Notes under the pieces: model-generated | Seen by the model: the letters and a program-made list of their open reading frames with translations, nothing else | Told to the model about the DNA's origin: nothing | Databases searched by the model: none | Source: Petrotoga olearia DSM 13574 | GTDB taxonomy: Bacteria > Thermotogota > Thermotogae > Petrotogales > Petrotogaceae | Assembly (NCBI RefSeq): GCF_002895525.1 | Contig: NZ_AZRL01000012.1 | Span: 1-64,000 of the forward strand | DNA: 64,000 nt | Direction: 5' to 3' | Shown here: positions 52,925 through 61,322 of the stretch, piece after piece | How positions within the stretch are numbered: the stretch's first letter is position 1 | How the letters are laid out: the number at the start of each line of letters is the position of its first letter | Translations under genes and position numbers: made by a program

Positions 52925-53035
52925 ATGTCTAATTTTAAGGCGAACATCAATTCAAAAACACTGTTTAATTTAAATATTCATCATCATACATGGCGTGACC
53001 GAGTTAATACATGCCATGTATGTTGTTGTATATAA
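52925..53035 (+). CDS. hisL: Histidine operon leader peptide
   Basis: A 36-codon ORF beginning MSNFKANINSK and containing IHHHTWRDRV, with three consecutive His codons (CAT CAT CAT), and ending CHVCCCI. GGGG lies eight bases before the ATG. The codons overlap the first arm of a perfect ten-pair hairpin (CATACATGGC with GCCATGTATG). A ribosome waiting for His-tRNA would therefore free the antiterminator segment. The run of His is shorter than in enteric bacteria. The cluster of Cys codons at the end is a surprise and may or may not contribute. Its small size makes expression as a stable protein unlikely. Confidence 0.8.
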   Translation: MSNFKANINSKTLFNLNIHHHTWRDRVNTCHVCCCI

Positions 53036-53090
53036 ATCACTTCATACAAGGCTAAAAATAACCGGTCACGATCAATCGTGACCGGTTATT
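52985..53090 (+). promoter_or_regulatory. Mutually exclusive hairpins of the his attenuator
   Basis: Arm 1 (52985-52994, CATACATGGC) pairs with arm 2 (53013-53022, GCCATGTATG). Its loop holds CGTGACCG (52994-53001), a copy of the 3' arm of the terminator. That copy can pair instead with CGGTCACG (53063-53070), the 5' arm of the terminator, giving an antiterminator. So the loop segment and the terminator 3' arm compete for the same partner. Confidence 0.75.
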
Positions 53091-53097
53091 TTATTTT
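53057..53097 (+). terminator. Intrinsic terminator of the his attenuator
   Basis: A 16-pair perfect stem: AATAACCGGTCACGAT with ATCGTGACCGGTTATT around a two-base centre, followed by TTATTTTT. It lies before hisZ and therefore would stop transcription of the whole operon unless the antiterminator forms. Confidence 0.92.
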
Positions 53098-53123
53098 TAA
53101 AATATAAACGAAAGGGGTTTAAA

Positions 53124-53909
53124 ATGAAAAAAGATATCTTTGCAGAATCTCAGAAATTATCAAATATTGTAAGCAAAATCAGAAGTGTACTAATTAAACA
53201 CGATTTTTACGAGCTGTTTCCCCCATCTATAACAAACTATTCTGAAAATTTAATAAAAGGGTTAAAATTTGCTGATGGAAAAAATTTTTACCTTTTGAAA
53301 CCCGATGTGACTTCTTGGTTGATCGACATGGATAAAGTAGAAGAAAAAGAAAAAGTCTTTTACATTTCGGAAGTTTTAGATGAAAATTTATCCGGTGTTT
53401 GGCAGTTCGGATTTGAAATATTAAATGGGGAAGAAATCCAAATTGAAGAAGAAATTCTGCGTTTAACCATCGAAATTCTTTCATTCTTGGGTATTAAAAA
53501 CTTTTTTATTGACGTTAGTTCAATAAGGAGTTGGGAGCGGATTTTAAACACAGTCCCACAATACAGAGACCGAATTTTAAGGGCTGTGGAACTAAGAAAT
53601 TTTGAGATCATTGAAAATCTTCCATTGGACGAAGAGATAAAAGTATCTATAGCCACTCTTTTCAATTATAGAGGAAAAGAAACAAATATTCCAAAACTAA
53701 ACACCATAATTAAGAATCTTAATGACCCAAGATTATATATAGATCTTGGAACAATTAAATATATGAATTACTATGAGGATGTTGTATTTGAAATCTATTC
53801 ACCAGATAATGGTTACCTTTTAGGTAACGGTGGTCAATACAAGATAAACGGCAAATATTCGTGTGGAATAGCTTTAAATTTGGATATTATAGGAGAGATG
53901 ATGAGATGA
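53124..53909 (+). CDS. hisZ: ATP phosphoribosyltransferase regulatory subunit
   Basis: Histidyl-tRNA-synthetase-like protein that forms a complex with the short HisG and gives it histidine feedback control. At 261 residues it is shorter than most HisZ, but the class II aaRS-like motifs are visible: LFPPSITNYSENL (about 35), KPDVTSWLID (motif 2 region) and YLLGNGGQYKINGKYSCGIALNLD (motif 3 region). GGGG before the ATG supports the start. It ends in ATGA, overlapping the hisG start, so the two subunits are translated together, as expected for a complex. Confidence 0.88.
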   Translation: MKKDIFAESQKLSNIVSKIRSVLIKHDFYELFPPSITNYSENLIKGLKFADGKNFYLLKPDVTSWLIDMDKVEEKEKVFYISEVLDENLSGVWQFGFEILNGEEIQIEEEILRLTIEILSFLGIKNFFIDVSSIRSWERILNTVPQYRDRILRAVELRNFEIIENLPLDEEIKVSIATLFNYRGKETNIPKLNTIIKNLNDPRLYIDLGTIKYMNYYEDVVFEIYSPDNGYLLGNGGQYKINGKYSCGIALNLDIIGEMMR

Positions 53910-54538
53910 CAACGATATCAACAGCATTGCCATCAGGAAGATTACTGAAAGACAGTAAAGACTTTCTAAAAAAGATAGGTATTAATGTTAAAGAACCTGC
54001 CAACAGAGAACTTATATCTTATGAAAATGGTTATACCTTTTATTTTCCCAGAGCTTTAGATGTACCTGTATACGTAGAAAATGGGGTAGATATTGGGATA
54101 TGTGGCAGTGATGTTGCCCTTGAAAGGAGCAACGAAGTTTATATACCATTAGAATTACCTTTTGGTAAATGTAGAATGAGTATCATTTTACCCGAAAACA
54201 GAGAAACTTCTTTTCAAGAGATGGAAGGATACAAAATAGCAACCAAATATCCCGAGATAGCGAAAAACTTTTTTTATGAAAAAGGTTTAAAAGTTAAAAT
54301 ACTCAAATTAAATGGAGCTGTAGAATTGGCAGCAAAAACCGGCATAGCTGATGCCATAGTAGATATTGTTGATACGGGCAACACTATAAAAGCAAACAAT
54401 TTAAAAGAGGCATATAAGATCATGGATATTTCTGCAGTTCTCTTGGTAAATCGGATAACCCAAAAAACAAAGTTCGATTTTATAAACGATTTAATAAATA
54501 AAGCAAAGAAATATAAAAACGAGGAAAATGTGAATTAA
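53906..54538 (+). CDS. hisG: ATP phosphoribosyltransferase, short form
   Basis: Catalyses the first step of histidine synthesis, joining ATP and PRPP. The 210-residue protein is the short type that needs HisZ. TTISTALPSGRLLKD opens the chain; DIGICGSDVALERS (about 63-76) and ELPFGKCRMSIILP follow, and the PRPP loop GIADAIVDIVDTGNTIKANNL (about 148-168) is intact. I start at the ATG overlapping the hisZ stop; a longer upstream frame is only hisZ read in another frame. About 54 bases separate it from hisD. Confidence 0.94.
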   Translation: MTTISTALPSGRLLKDSKDFLKKIGINVKEPANRELISYENGYTFYFPRALDVPVYVENGVDIGICGSDVALERSNEVYIPLELPFGKCRMSIILPENRETSFQEMEGYKIATKYPEIAKNFFYEKGLKVKILKLNGAVELAAKTGIADAIVDIVDTGNTIKANNLKEAYKIMDISAVLLVNRITQKTKFDFINDLINKAKKYKNEENVN

Positions 54539-54592
54539 GACAAATTTCAAAGTTTTAAAGACAGCATAAAAAAATCAAGGGAGGGAAAAATA

Positions 54593-55720
54593 ATGGAATT
54601 ACAGAGCTATGTTTCACAGATATTGGAGGACATAAAAAACAACGGAATGCCTGCAGTAAAAAAGTATTCAAAACAATTCGATAATTACGATGGAGATATA
54701 AAATTAAAAGTTGAAGAATGGGATATCGACGAAGAAATTCCAACGCAAGATAAAGAAGTAATAGAAAGAACAATTCAAAGGTTAGAAAATTACCATATAA
54801 AACAAAAAACAGAGGATATTTTGTATTCCAATGAATACAACTCAACTTATGGACTAATTAATAGACCTATAAACAGGATAGGTATCTATGTTCCAGGAGG
54901 TAAACCCTTACCTTCGAGTTTGTTGATGGTAGCTATTCCAGCTACAATTGCAGGTGTAAAAGAAATGTTAATCACTTCCTCTCCAAAAGATGGGGTAATA
55001 AACCCTTATATTATCTATATAGCAAAAAAATTAGGAATAAAAGAAGTTTACAAAATTGGTGGAATTCAGGCTATAGCTGCTATGACATACGGCATCGGTA
55101 TGAAGAAAGTAGATAAAATATTTGGTCCTGGAAATCAATATGTGAATGAAGCAAAACGACAGGTGTTTGGAGAAGTTGGAATAGACAGTTTGGCAGGGCC
55201 ATCAGAAATCTGTGTGATAGCAGATGAGACAGCAAAACCAGAATACATTCTAAACGATTTACTCTCCCAACTTGAACATGGTTATGAATCTAGATCTTTC
55301 TTGGTCACTACTTCTAAAGAATTATATGAATATTGTGAAAGAAAGGGGATAGAGAGATATCTTTTCAAAAGTATGGAAGATTGTGCAAATAAAACTAATG
55401 AAATAGCACCCGAACATTTAGAAATAATGACAAAAGATCCTGAATCAGTATTACCTCTAATACAAAATGCCGGAGCTATTTATTTGGGAGATTACACACC
55501 TGTACCCGCAGCGGATTATTTCTTAGGAGTTAACCATGTACTGCCAACGGGTGGTGCATCACGTTTCTCATCGGTGTTGAACCTATCAGATTTTACAAAG
55601 AAAATATCCATCGCAAAAGTGAGTAAAGAAGAGCTACTAAAAGAGAGATACTTAGGCATAAGAATGGCTGAAATCGAAGGTATGTACCAACACAAAAAGT
55701 CTATGGAGGTGAGGAAATGA
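54593..55720 (+). CDS. hisD: Histidinol dehydrogenase
   Basis: Oxidises histidinol to histidine in two NAD-dependent steps. The 375-residue protein is shorter than the usual 430, mainly because of a compact N-terminal region. The family blocks are present: [24 protein letters not shown], read as IGIYVPGGK (about 92) and [11 protein letters not shown], then [15 protein letters not shown] (about 176-190), [14 protein letters not shown] and the zinc ligands LLSQLEHG and EHLEIM, plus [14 protein letters not shown]. The stop overlaps the hisB start by four bases. Confidence 0.94.
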   Translation: MELQSYVSQILEDIKNNGMPAVKKYSKQFDNYDGDIKLKVEEWDIDEEIPTQDKEVIERTIQRLENYHIKQKTEDILYSNEYNSTYGLINRPINRIGIYVPGGKPLPSSLLMVAIPATIAGVKEMLITSSPKDGVINPYIIYIAKKLGIKEVYKIGGIQAIAAMTYGIGMKKVDKIFGPGNQYVNEAKRQVFGEVGIDSLAGPSEICVIADETAKPEYILNDLLSQLEHGYESRSFLVTTSKELYEYCERKGIERYLFKSMEDCANKTNEIAPEHLEIMTKDPESVLPLIQNAGAIYLGDYTPVPAADYFLGVNHVLPTGGASRFSSVLNLSDFTKKISIAKVSKEELLKERYLGIRMAEIEGMYQHKKSMEVRK

Positions 55721-56253
55721 GAAGAAAAACTAACGAAACGGACATAGAAATCAATTACTCTACGGAATTATTTGTTGATACTGGAGATCTTGTTCTAAAC
55801 CATTTATTGAAAACCCTGTTTTACTACATGGAAAAAAATGTAATCATCAAGGCAAAGTTCGATCTAAGTCACCATTTATGGGAAGATATGGGAATAACTA
55901 TTGGCCAATTTTTAAGAAATGAAGTGGAAGGTAAAAACATAAAAAGGTTCGGAACCGCCATCTTACCAATGGACGACGCCCTTATAGTCGTTTCTGTTGA
56001 TATTTCAAGATCCTATGCAAACATAGATATCAACATCAAAGATACTGAAAAAGGTTTTGAATTAGGCAATTTCAAAGAATTAGTTCTAGGGTTATCAAGG
56101 TATTTACAATCAACTATCCATATTAAGCAAATAAACGGTGAAAACGCTCATCATATAATTGAAGCTTCTTTCAAGGCTTTGGGAAGTGCTTTAAAAACTG
56201 CCCTTGAAGTAAGTGACAAACATGAAAGTACAAACAAGGTTTACAAATTATAG
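55717..56253 (+). CDS. hisB: Imidazoleglycerol-phosphate dehydratase
   Basis: Removes water from imidazole glycerol phosphate; a stand-alone dehydratase without the fused phosphatase. At 178 residues it is slightly shorter than average and rather divergent, but keeps the manganese-binding features [13 protein letters not shown] (about 49-61), [11 protein letters not shown] and the closing [17 protein letters not shown] (about 148-164). It overlaps the end of hisD. Because there is no N-terminal phosphatase domain, the next step, histidinol-phosphate dephosphorylation, needs another gene. Confidence 0.9.
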   Translation: MRRKTNETDIEINYSTELFVDTGDLVLNHLLKTLFYYMEKNVIIKAKFDLSHHLWEDMGITIGQFLRNEVEGKNIKRFGTAILPMDDALIVVSVDISRSYANIDINIKDTEKGFELGNFKELVLGLSRYLQSTIHIKQINGENAHHIIEASFKALGSALKTALEVSDKHESTNKVYKL

Positions 56254-56264
56254 AGGTGGTACAT

Positions 56265-56855
56265 GTGCAGAAAATAGTCATATTAAATGGAGGGGTTGGT
56301 AACTTTTCGAATGTCCAAAAAGCTGTCGGAGGCATTATTAGCAATGAAATAAATGACATAACAACAGCGGATAAAATCATACTACCCGGGGTAGGTTCTT
56401 TCGGAATAGTTTCAAACAATATATTACCTCTAAAAGATTATATCTTGGAACATATCGACAAAAACAAACCTTTTTTAGGTATCTGTTTAGGGATGCAACT
56501 GTTATTTGAAAGTAGCGAAGAAGATGAAGGCAAAGGACTTTCTTATTTACCTGGTAAAGTGGTTAAGTTTAAAAGCATGAAAGTACCTCACATAGGTTGG
56601 AACAGTGTTGAATTTACAAAAGATTCTCTGATTTTTCGAGGTATAGAAAATGGAAGCTTCTTCTATTTTGTACATTCTTATTACGTTACAACGGAAGAAA
56701 AATACATAATTTCATGCACTAAATATGAAAGCAGAGAAAAAATTTGTAGGTTCGCATCGAGCATACAAAAAGAAAACGTATTCGGAGTACAGTTCCACCC
56801 TGAAAAATCAGGTGAAAAAGGAATTAAATTATTAGAAAATTTTAAAAAAGTATAA
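56265..56855 (+). CDS. hisH: Imidazole glycerol phosphate synthase, glutaminase subunit
   Basis: Hydrolyses glutamine and channels ammonia to HisF. I start at a GTG that follows AGGTGG by six bases and gives MQKIVILNGGVGNF; an earlier GTG three codons before is less well placed. Glutaminase motifs: ILPGVGSFG (about 45), GICLGMQLLFE with the nucleophile Cys (about 76-86), and QFHPEKSG with catalytic His and Glu near the end. The opening GGVGNF replaces the usual DYGMGN. Length is about 196 residues, standard for HisH. Confidence 0.93.
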   Translation: MQKIVILNGGVGNFSNVQKAVGGIISNEINDITTADKIILPGVGSFGIVSNNILPLKDYILEHIDKNKPFLGICLGMQLLFESSEEDEGKGLSYLPGKVVKFKSMKVPHIGWNSVEFTKDSLIFRGIENGSFFYFVHSYYVTTEEKYIISCTKYESREKICRFASSIQKENVFGVQFHPEKSGEKGIKLLENFKKV

Positions 56856-56859
56856 TGAG

Positions 56860-57564
56860 GTGAAATCTATCAACAACATAAAAATAATACCCGCAATAGA
56901 CTTGATGAATAAAAAAGCTGTAAGACTCTTTAAAGGTAGCAAAAATGAAATAAAAGAATATGGAGATCCCATAGAAATAGCCAGAGAATTTTCAAAATAT
57001 GTCGATCTGATTCATATTGTTGACTTAGATGGTGCCTTTGAAGGCTCTGTAAAAAACTTAGATGTTGTAAAACAAATAATCAAAAAAACCGGGTTGAAAG
57101 TTGAACTGGGTGGAGGATTAAGAACTTTTGACAGCATAAAAAATGCCTACGAAATAGGTGTTACTTATGTGATCATAGGTACGGCAGCCTTTAACTTAGA
57201 ATTTTTAGAAAAAGTCACCAGTGCTTTTAACAATATAACCATAAGTTTGGACGTTGAGAGCGGAACTTTAAAAACAAAAGGTTGGTTAGAAAACTCACAA
57301 ATTACCTTAGAAGATGCTTTTTCTATCTTTAAAAAATACACCAAAAGATTCATTTATACAGACACAAGCAAGGATGGAACTTTAGAAGGTGTTTCTTTAA
57401 ACATAAAAAGATTCTGGCAAGATGAGGAGTTAATTTATGCAGGAGGTGTAACTAAAAAAGAAGATTTAAAAAAATTGGAAAATATAGGTTTCGATGGGGC
57501 TATAATAGGAAAAGCTCTTTACGAAGGTAAAATCAATCTGGAGGAGTTAAGAGGTGAACAATAA
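56860..57564 (+). CDS. hisA: ProFAR isomerase (HisA)
   Basis: Amadori-type isomerase of the histidine pathway, a TIM barrel of 234 residues. IIPAIDLMNKKAVRLFKG (about 9-26) carries the first catalytic Asp. VELGGGLRT (about 79-87), YTDTSKDGTLEGVS (about 166-179) with the second catalytic Asp, and YAGGVTKKEDLKKL supply the phosphate loops. The start is a GTG that merges with GAGGTGA, so initiation is unusual; no better canonical codon follows before the conserved IIPAID. Its last base is shared with the hisF ATG. Confidence 0.93.
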   Translation: MKSINNIKIIPAIDLMNKKAVRLFKGSKNEIKEYGDPIEIAREFSKYVDLIHIVDLDGAFEGSVKNLDVVKQIIKKTGLKVELGGGLRTFDSIKNAYEIGVTYVIIGTAAFNLEFLEKVTSAFNNITISLDVESGTLKTKGWLENSQITLEDAFSIFKKYTKRFIYTDTSKDGTLEGVSLNIKRFWQDEELIYAGGVTKKEDLKKLENIGFDGAIIGKALYEGKINLEELRGEQ

Positions 57565-58322
57565 TGTTGACAAAAAGAATAGTGGCAGCCTTGGATATAA
57601 AAGAAGGAAGAGTTGTAAAGGGTGTACAATTTGAGAACATACAGGACGCGGGAGATCCAGTGCAACTTGCCAAAAAATATGAAAAAGATGGGGTTGATGA
57701 GATCGTATTCTTAGATATAACGGCCTCTAAAGAAAAACGTAATATACTCAAAAATCTTGTTGAGGAGATTGCCAAAGAACTCTTCATTCCTTTCACCGTA
57801 GGTGGTGGATTGAAAACAGTTGAACAAATGGTAGAAATAATAAAATGTGGAGCTGATAAAGTGTTTATAAATACAGCAGCTGTTGAAAATCCAAATTTAA
57901 TTAAAGAAAGTTCAAAAATAATAGGGAGCTCCAACGTAGTAGTTGCGATAGATGCAAAAAAAGACGCTGAAAGCGGAAAATACTATGTCTACACACATGG
58001 AGGAAGTAAAAAAACGGATTTAGACGCTGTTGAGTGGGCTAGAAAGTGTCAAGACTTGGGAGCAGGCGAACTATTGGTTACTTCTATGAACACCGATGGT
58101 GTAAAAAAGGGGTATGACTTGAATCTAACCAAACAAATAGTTGACGCTGTAGAAATCCCTGTTATCGCATCAGGTGGGGCAGGAGAAGTTGGAAATTTTA
58201 TCGATGTTTTTCAAATAGGTGCTGATGCTGCTCTTGCTGCTTCCATATTCCATTTTGGTATCTACAGTGCAGGGGATCTTAAAATTCAATTGAAGAAGGT
58301 GGGAATAAATGTTAGATTATAA
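57564..58322 (+). CDS. hisF: Imidazole glycerol phosphate synthase, cyclase subunit
   Basis: Forms imidazole glycerol phosphate and AICAR from PRFAR and ammonia. The 252-residue TIM barrel has IVAALDIKEGRVVKG with catalytic Asp (about 5-19), EIVFLDITASKEKR, FTVGGGLKT (about 79), VVAIDAKKDAESGKYYVY and TSMNTDGVKKGYDLNL with the second catalytic Asp, then VIASGGAG. A conserved partner for HisH is encoded two genes upstream. The end overlaps the hisIE start by 14 bases. Confidence 0.95.
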   Translation: MLTKRIVAALDIKEGRVVKGVQFENIQDAGDPVQLAKKYEKDGVDEIVFLDITASKEKRNILKNLVEEIAKELFIPFTVGGGLKTVEQMVEIIKCGADKVFINTAAVENPNLIKESSKIIGSSNVVVAIDAKKDAESGKYYVYTHGGSKKTDLDAVEWARKCQDLGAGELLVTSMNTDGVKKGYDLNLTKQIVDAVEIPVIASGGAGEVGNFIDVFQIGADAALAASIFHFGIYSAGDLKIQLKKVGINVRL

Positions 58323-58965
58323 ACAAATAATAGACAAGTTGGATTGGGAAAAAAGCAATGGTCTGATACCTGTAATAGTTCAAGACCTTGATGGTGAGGT
58401 ATTAACTTTAGGTTATATGAACAAAGAAGCTCTTAATAAAACTTTAGAAACCAGATATGTCCATTATTACTCTAGAAGCAAAGAAAGGATCAGAATGAAA
58501 GGAGAAACAAGCGGGAACTATCAAAAATTGAAAGAAGTGTACGTAGATTGTGATAACGACACATTGCTCTTAAAGGTTGATCAAACAGGACCAGCTTGTC
58601 ACTTAGGAACGAAAAGTTGTTTTAGAAAAATCGAACAGATTGATAAAGTACCTGAATCTAATATAGATTACTCACTAGATTTTCTGAACCAATTAAAAGA
58701 AATTATAAAAGATAGGAAAAAGAACCCAAAAGAAGGATCTTACACAACTTATTTGTTTAACGAGGGAAAGGAAAAAATCTATAAAAAATTCGGAGAAGAA
58801 GCGGTTGAAGTTTTGGTTGCTCCAAATAGAGAAAGAACAATATACGAAACCGCTGATATGATTTATCATTTGTTGGTATTATTAACCTATGAAGGAATAG
58901 ATATAGCAGAAGTTGTTCAAGAATTAAAAAAGAGACATTCCCCAGAGGGAGGTAAGCAAAGTTGA
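58309..58965 (+). CDS. hisIE: Bifunctional phosphoribosyl-AMP cyclohydrolase / phosphoribosyl-ATP pyrophosphatase
   Basis: Carries out steps two and three of histidine synthesis. Residues about 1-115 are the cyclohydrolase, with LGYMNKEALNKTLET, YYSRSKERIRMKGETSGN, VDCDNDTLLLKVDQTGPACHLG and KSCF with zinc-binding Cys. Residues about 120-218 are the pyrophosphatase, with GSYTTYLFNEGKEKIYKKFGEEAVE and ADMIYHLLVLL. The stop overlaps the TTG of hisC by four bases, so translation is coupled. Confidence 0.95.
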   Translation: MLDYKQIIDKLDWEKSNGLIPVIVQDLDGEVLTLGYMNKEALNKTLETRYVHYYSRSKERIRMKGETSGNYQKLKEVYVDCDNDTLLLKVDQTGPACHLGTKSCFRKIEQIDKVPESNIDYSLDFLNQLKEIIKDRKKNPKEGSYTTYLFNEGKEKIYKKFGEEAVEVLVAPNRERTIYETADMIYHLLVLLTYEGIDIAEVVQELKKRHSPEGGKQS

Positions 58966-60059
58966 AATTCAACCCAATTTTAGAAAGTTTTGAAGAGTAC
59001 AAACCTTCTAATACTAATATCAATGAAGGATTCATAGATCTCAGCAAGAACGAAAATCCCTTCGATCTTTCCTTAGATCTTAAAAAAATCTTTTTCCAAA
59101 AGATAAAAGAAACAAACATAAATAGGTATCCCGAATTAACTGCTGATAGCATAAGAGATAAAATAGCGACTTTTTTAAACTCATATTTTTCAAAATATAA
59201 TATAGATCTTAACATGAACAACATAGTTGTAGGAAATGGCAGTGATGAAATGATATCTTACTTGGTTAAAATCTTTTCTGGAAACAATGTAATAGTTTGC
59301 CCACCTACATTTGAAATGTACGAATTTTATTCTGCACTCAATGGATTTTCAGTAAAAAAAATTCCTTTGAATAGCGATTACGAAATAAAAGACCTGGATA
59401 AATCCATAGATGATCAAACAAGTATGATATTTATCTGCTCGCCAAACAATCCTACAGGAAACTTGCAACCCCAAAAAGAGATCTTAAAAGCTTTAAAAAC
59501 AGGAGTCCCTGTAATTGTTGACGAAGCATATGCAGATTTTTCAAAAACAAGCATGTTACAATATTTAAAAGACTACCCAAATTTTATACTATTAAAAACA
59601 TTTTCCAAAGCGTTTGGATTGGCAGGTATTAGGGCAGGTATCTTAATAGCTAATGAAGAAGTAGTTAAACAAATAATGAAAATAAAATCCCCCTATAGTT
59701 TTAACGTATTAACCGAAAAGATGGTAGATACCATAATAGAAAATTACCATCTTATTTTAGAGAAAATTGATTACATCATCGAAGAAAGAAATAAGCTTTC
59801 AAAAGAGCTTGGACGAGTCGCCTTAAAAAGTGATGCTAATTTTATACTATTGGATTTTGATAAAATAGAAGGCTTAACTGCCAAAGCTGTTTACAACTAC
59901 TTTTTAGAAAAAAAAATACTTTTGAGAAGATACACCGGCACTTTAGAAAATAAAATTCGAGTAACCGTTGGAACCAAAGAAGAAAACCAAAAATTTCTAT
60001 CGCTTTTTAAAGAATTAACCAAAAATTTTGATAAACAGATTACGACTTGTGAACATTGA
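58962..60059 (+). CDS. hisC: Histidinol-phosphate aminotransferase
   Basis: PLP-dependent aminotransferase of class I/II that makes histidinol phosphate. The 365-residue protein begins at TTG (MKFNPILESF), overlapping the end of hisIE, with GGAGGT upstream. IDLSKNENPFDLS (about 25-37) and NIVVGNGSDEMISYLV (about 86-101) form the N-terminal features. The PLP lysine lies in LLKTFSKAFGLAGIRAGI (about 207-224), after DEAYADFSK. It is the last gene of the operon and is followed by a terminator. Related aromatic aminotransferases are possible, but the operon context settles the name. Confidence 0.93.
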   Translation: MKFNPILESFEEYKPSNTNINEGFIDLSKNENPFDLSLDLKKIFFQKIKETNINRYPELTADSIRDKIATFLNSYFSKYNIDLNMNNIVVGNGSDEMISYLVKIFSGNNVIVCPPTFEMYEFYSALNGFSVKKIPLNSDYEIKDLDKSIDDQTSMIFICSPNNPTGNLQPQKEILKALKTGVPVIVDEAYADFSKTSMLQYLKDYPNFILLKTFSKAFGLAGIRAGILIANEEVVKQIMKIKSPYSFNVLTEKMVDTIIENYHLILEKIDYIIEERNKLSKELGRVALKSDANFILLDFDKIEGLTAKAVYNYFLEKKILLRRYTGTLENKIRVTVGTKEENQKFLSLFKELTKNFDKQITTCEH

Positions 60060-60096
60060 AAAGTAATAAAAAGAAGAAGAATATCCCTAAAAATGG

Positions 60097-60120
60097 AAAA
60101 AGGGCATAAAGCCCTTTTTT
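60097..60120. terminator. Bidirectional terminator between hisC and the alcohol dehydrogenase
   Basis: AAAAAGGGC-ATAAA-GCCCTTTTTT, a nine-pair stem with A-rich left and T-rich right flanks, so it can work for either strand. The two genes converge here. Confidence 0.9.
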
Positions 60121-61285
60121 ACCTAGCTAATTTTAAGATATTTAGAACATCTTCCTTGTAAAGTTTCACAAAATTACCCAAAGGTCCTCTTTCCGTTGCC
60201 TTTTCTGCCATTTCTTCGAATCTGTCATCGGGAACTTTCAATTCCTTCAAAGTTATCGGTAATTTTAAATCCTCTTTGTAATATTTCTCAAGCCTATTAA
60301 TCCCCTCTAAAGCGGTTTTTTCTAAGTTGAAGAAATCAGCTTCGACGTTCCAAACATTTACAGCATACCTTGCAAATCTGTTTAAGTCGTGCCTATAAAC
60401 ATATTTCATCCAAGCAGGGAATAAAACAGCCAAACCCGCTCCGTGGGCAACGTCGTAAATGCCACTCACTTCATGTTCTATATCATGAGTTGCCCAGTCT
60501 TCTTCCCTTCCGGTTCCTAACAAACCGTTATGTGCAACGGTACCAGCCCACATAATTTCAGCTCTTACGTCGTAATTGTAAGGGTCTTTAATGGCTAAAG
60601 GTGCGTTGTGAATTATAGTTCTCATAGTGGCTTCGCTCAACCTATCGGTTAATTCAACATGTTGGGTATTGGTGAAGTACCTTTCCATTACATGGGTTAA
60701 CATATCCACCGTTCCAACAGCTGTTTGAAAAGGTGGTAGGGTATAAGTTAGTTCAGGATTCATTATTGCAAAAACTGGTCTTAAAACATCGTAATTTATT
60801 GCTCTTTTATACCATCCTTCTTCATTTGTAATAACCGATCCCATACTAGCTTCGCTACCAGCAGCAGGTATGGTTAGAATGACACCAACGGGAAGCGCTT
60901 CTTTCAAAGCCCCTTTCCCTTCGTACAATTCCCATACATCTCCATCATACTTCATTCCTGCTGCTATAGCCTTTGCGGAATCTATTACACTTCCTCCACC
61001 CACAGCAAGTATAAAATTAATATTTTCTTTTTTACATATTTCAATACCCTTTCTTACCAAACTTAATCTGGGATTCGGTTGAACACCACCCAATTCAACA
61101 AGCTCAACCTCTGCATTTTTTAAAGATTTTACCACTCTATCATACAAACCTGTTTTTTTAATACTTCCTTGCCCATAGTGAAATAAAATCTTATTGGAAT
61201 ACTTTTTTACCTCTAAGCCAACTTTTTCTTCGGCTTTTTTCCCGAAGATTATTCGTGTAGGACTTACAAATTCAAAATTTAACAT
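60119..61285 (-). CDS. Iron-containing alcohol dehydrogenase (butanol dehydrogenase-like)
   Basis: Family III metal-dependent NAD(P)H alcohol dehydrogenase of 388 residues, cytoplasmic. FILAVGGGSVIDSAKAIAAG (about 90-109) is the coenzyme loop. TLPPFQTAVGTVDMLTHVMERYF (about 187-209) and DWATHDIEHEVSG, with GAGLAVLFPAWM, hold the metal-binding Asp and His. The overall layout is that of BdhA/YqdH-type enzymes, which reduce aldehydes in fermentation. Preference for NADPH and the true substrate are unknown. It is transcribed against the his operon, with the terminator between them. Confidence 0.92.
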   Translation of the reverse strand: MLNFEFVSPTRIIFGKKAEEKVGLEVKKYSNKILFHYGQGSIKKTGLYDRVVKSLKNAEVELVELGGVQPNPRLSLVRKGIEICKKENINFILAVGGGSVIDSAKAIAAGMKYDGDVWELYEGKGALKEALPVGVILTIPAAGSEASMGSVITNEEGWYKRAINYDVLRPVFAIMNPELTYTLPPFQTAVGTVDMLTHVMERYFTNTQHVELTDRLSEATMRTIIHNAPLAIKDPYNYDVRAEIMWAGTVAHNGLLGTGREEDWATHDIEHEVSGIYDVAHGAGLAVLFPAWMKYVYRHDLNRFARYAVNVWNVEADFFNLEKTALEGINRLEKYYKEDLKLPITLKELKVPDDRFEEMAEKATERGPLGNFVKLYKEDVLNILKLAR

Positions 61286-61322
61286 AGCGTGGCCTCCTCT
61301 TTTTGTTTTTTTTAAAATGTCT

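Noticed and set aside
52887-53123. T-box leader before hisZ
   Set aside because: No T-box consensus (AGGGTGGNACCGCG); instead a leader ORF with His codons and competing hairpins.
57165-57353. Minus-strand ORFs in the his operon
   Set aside because: Shadow frames opposite hisA and hisF with no support.
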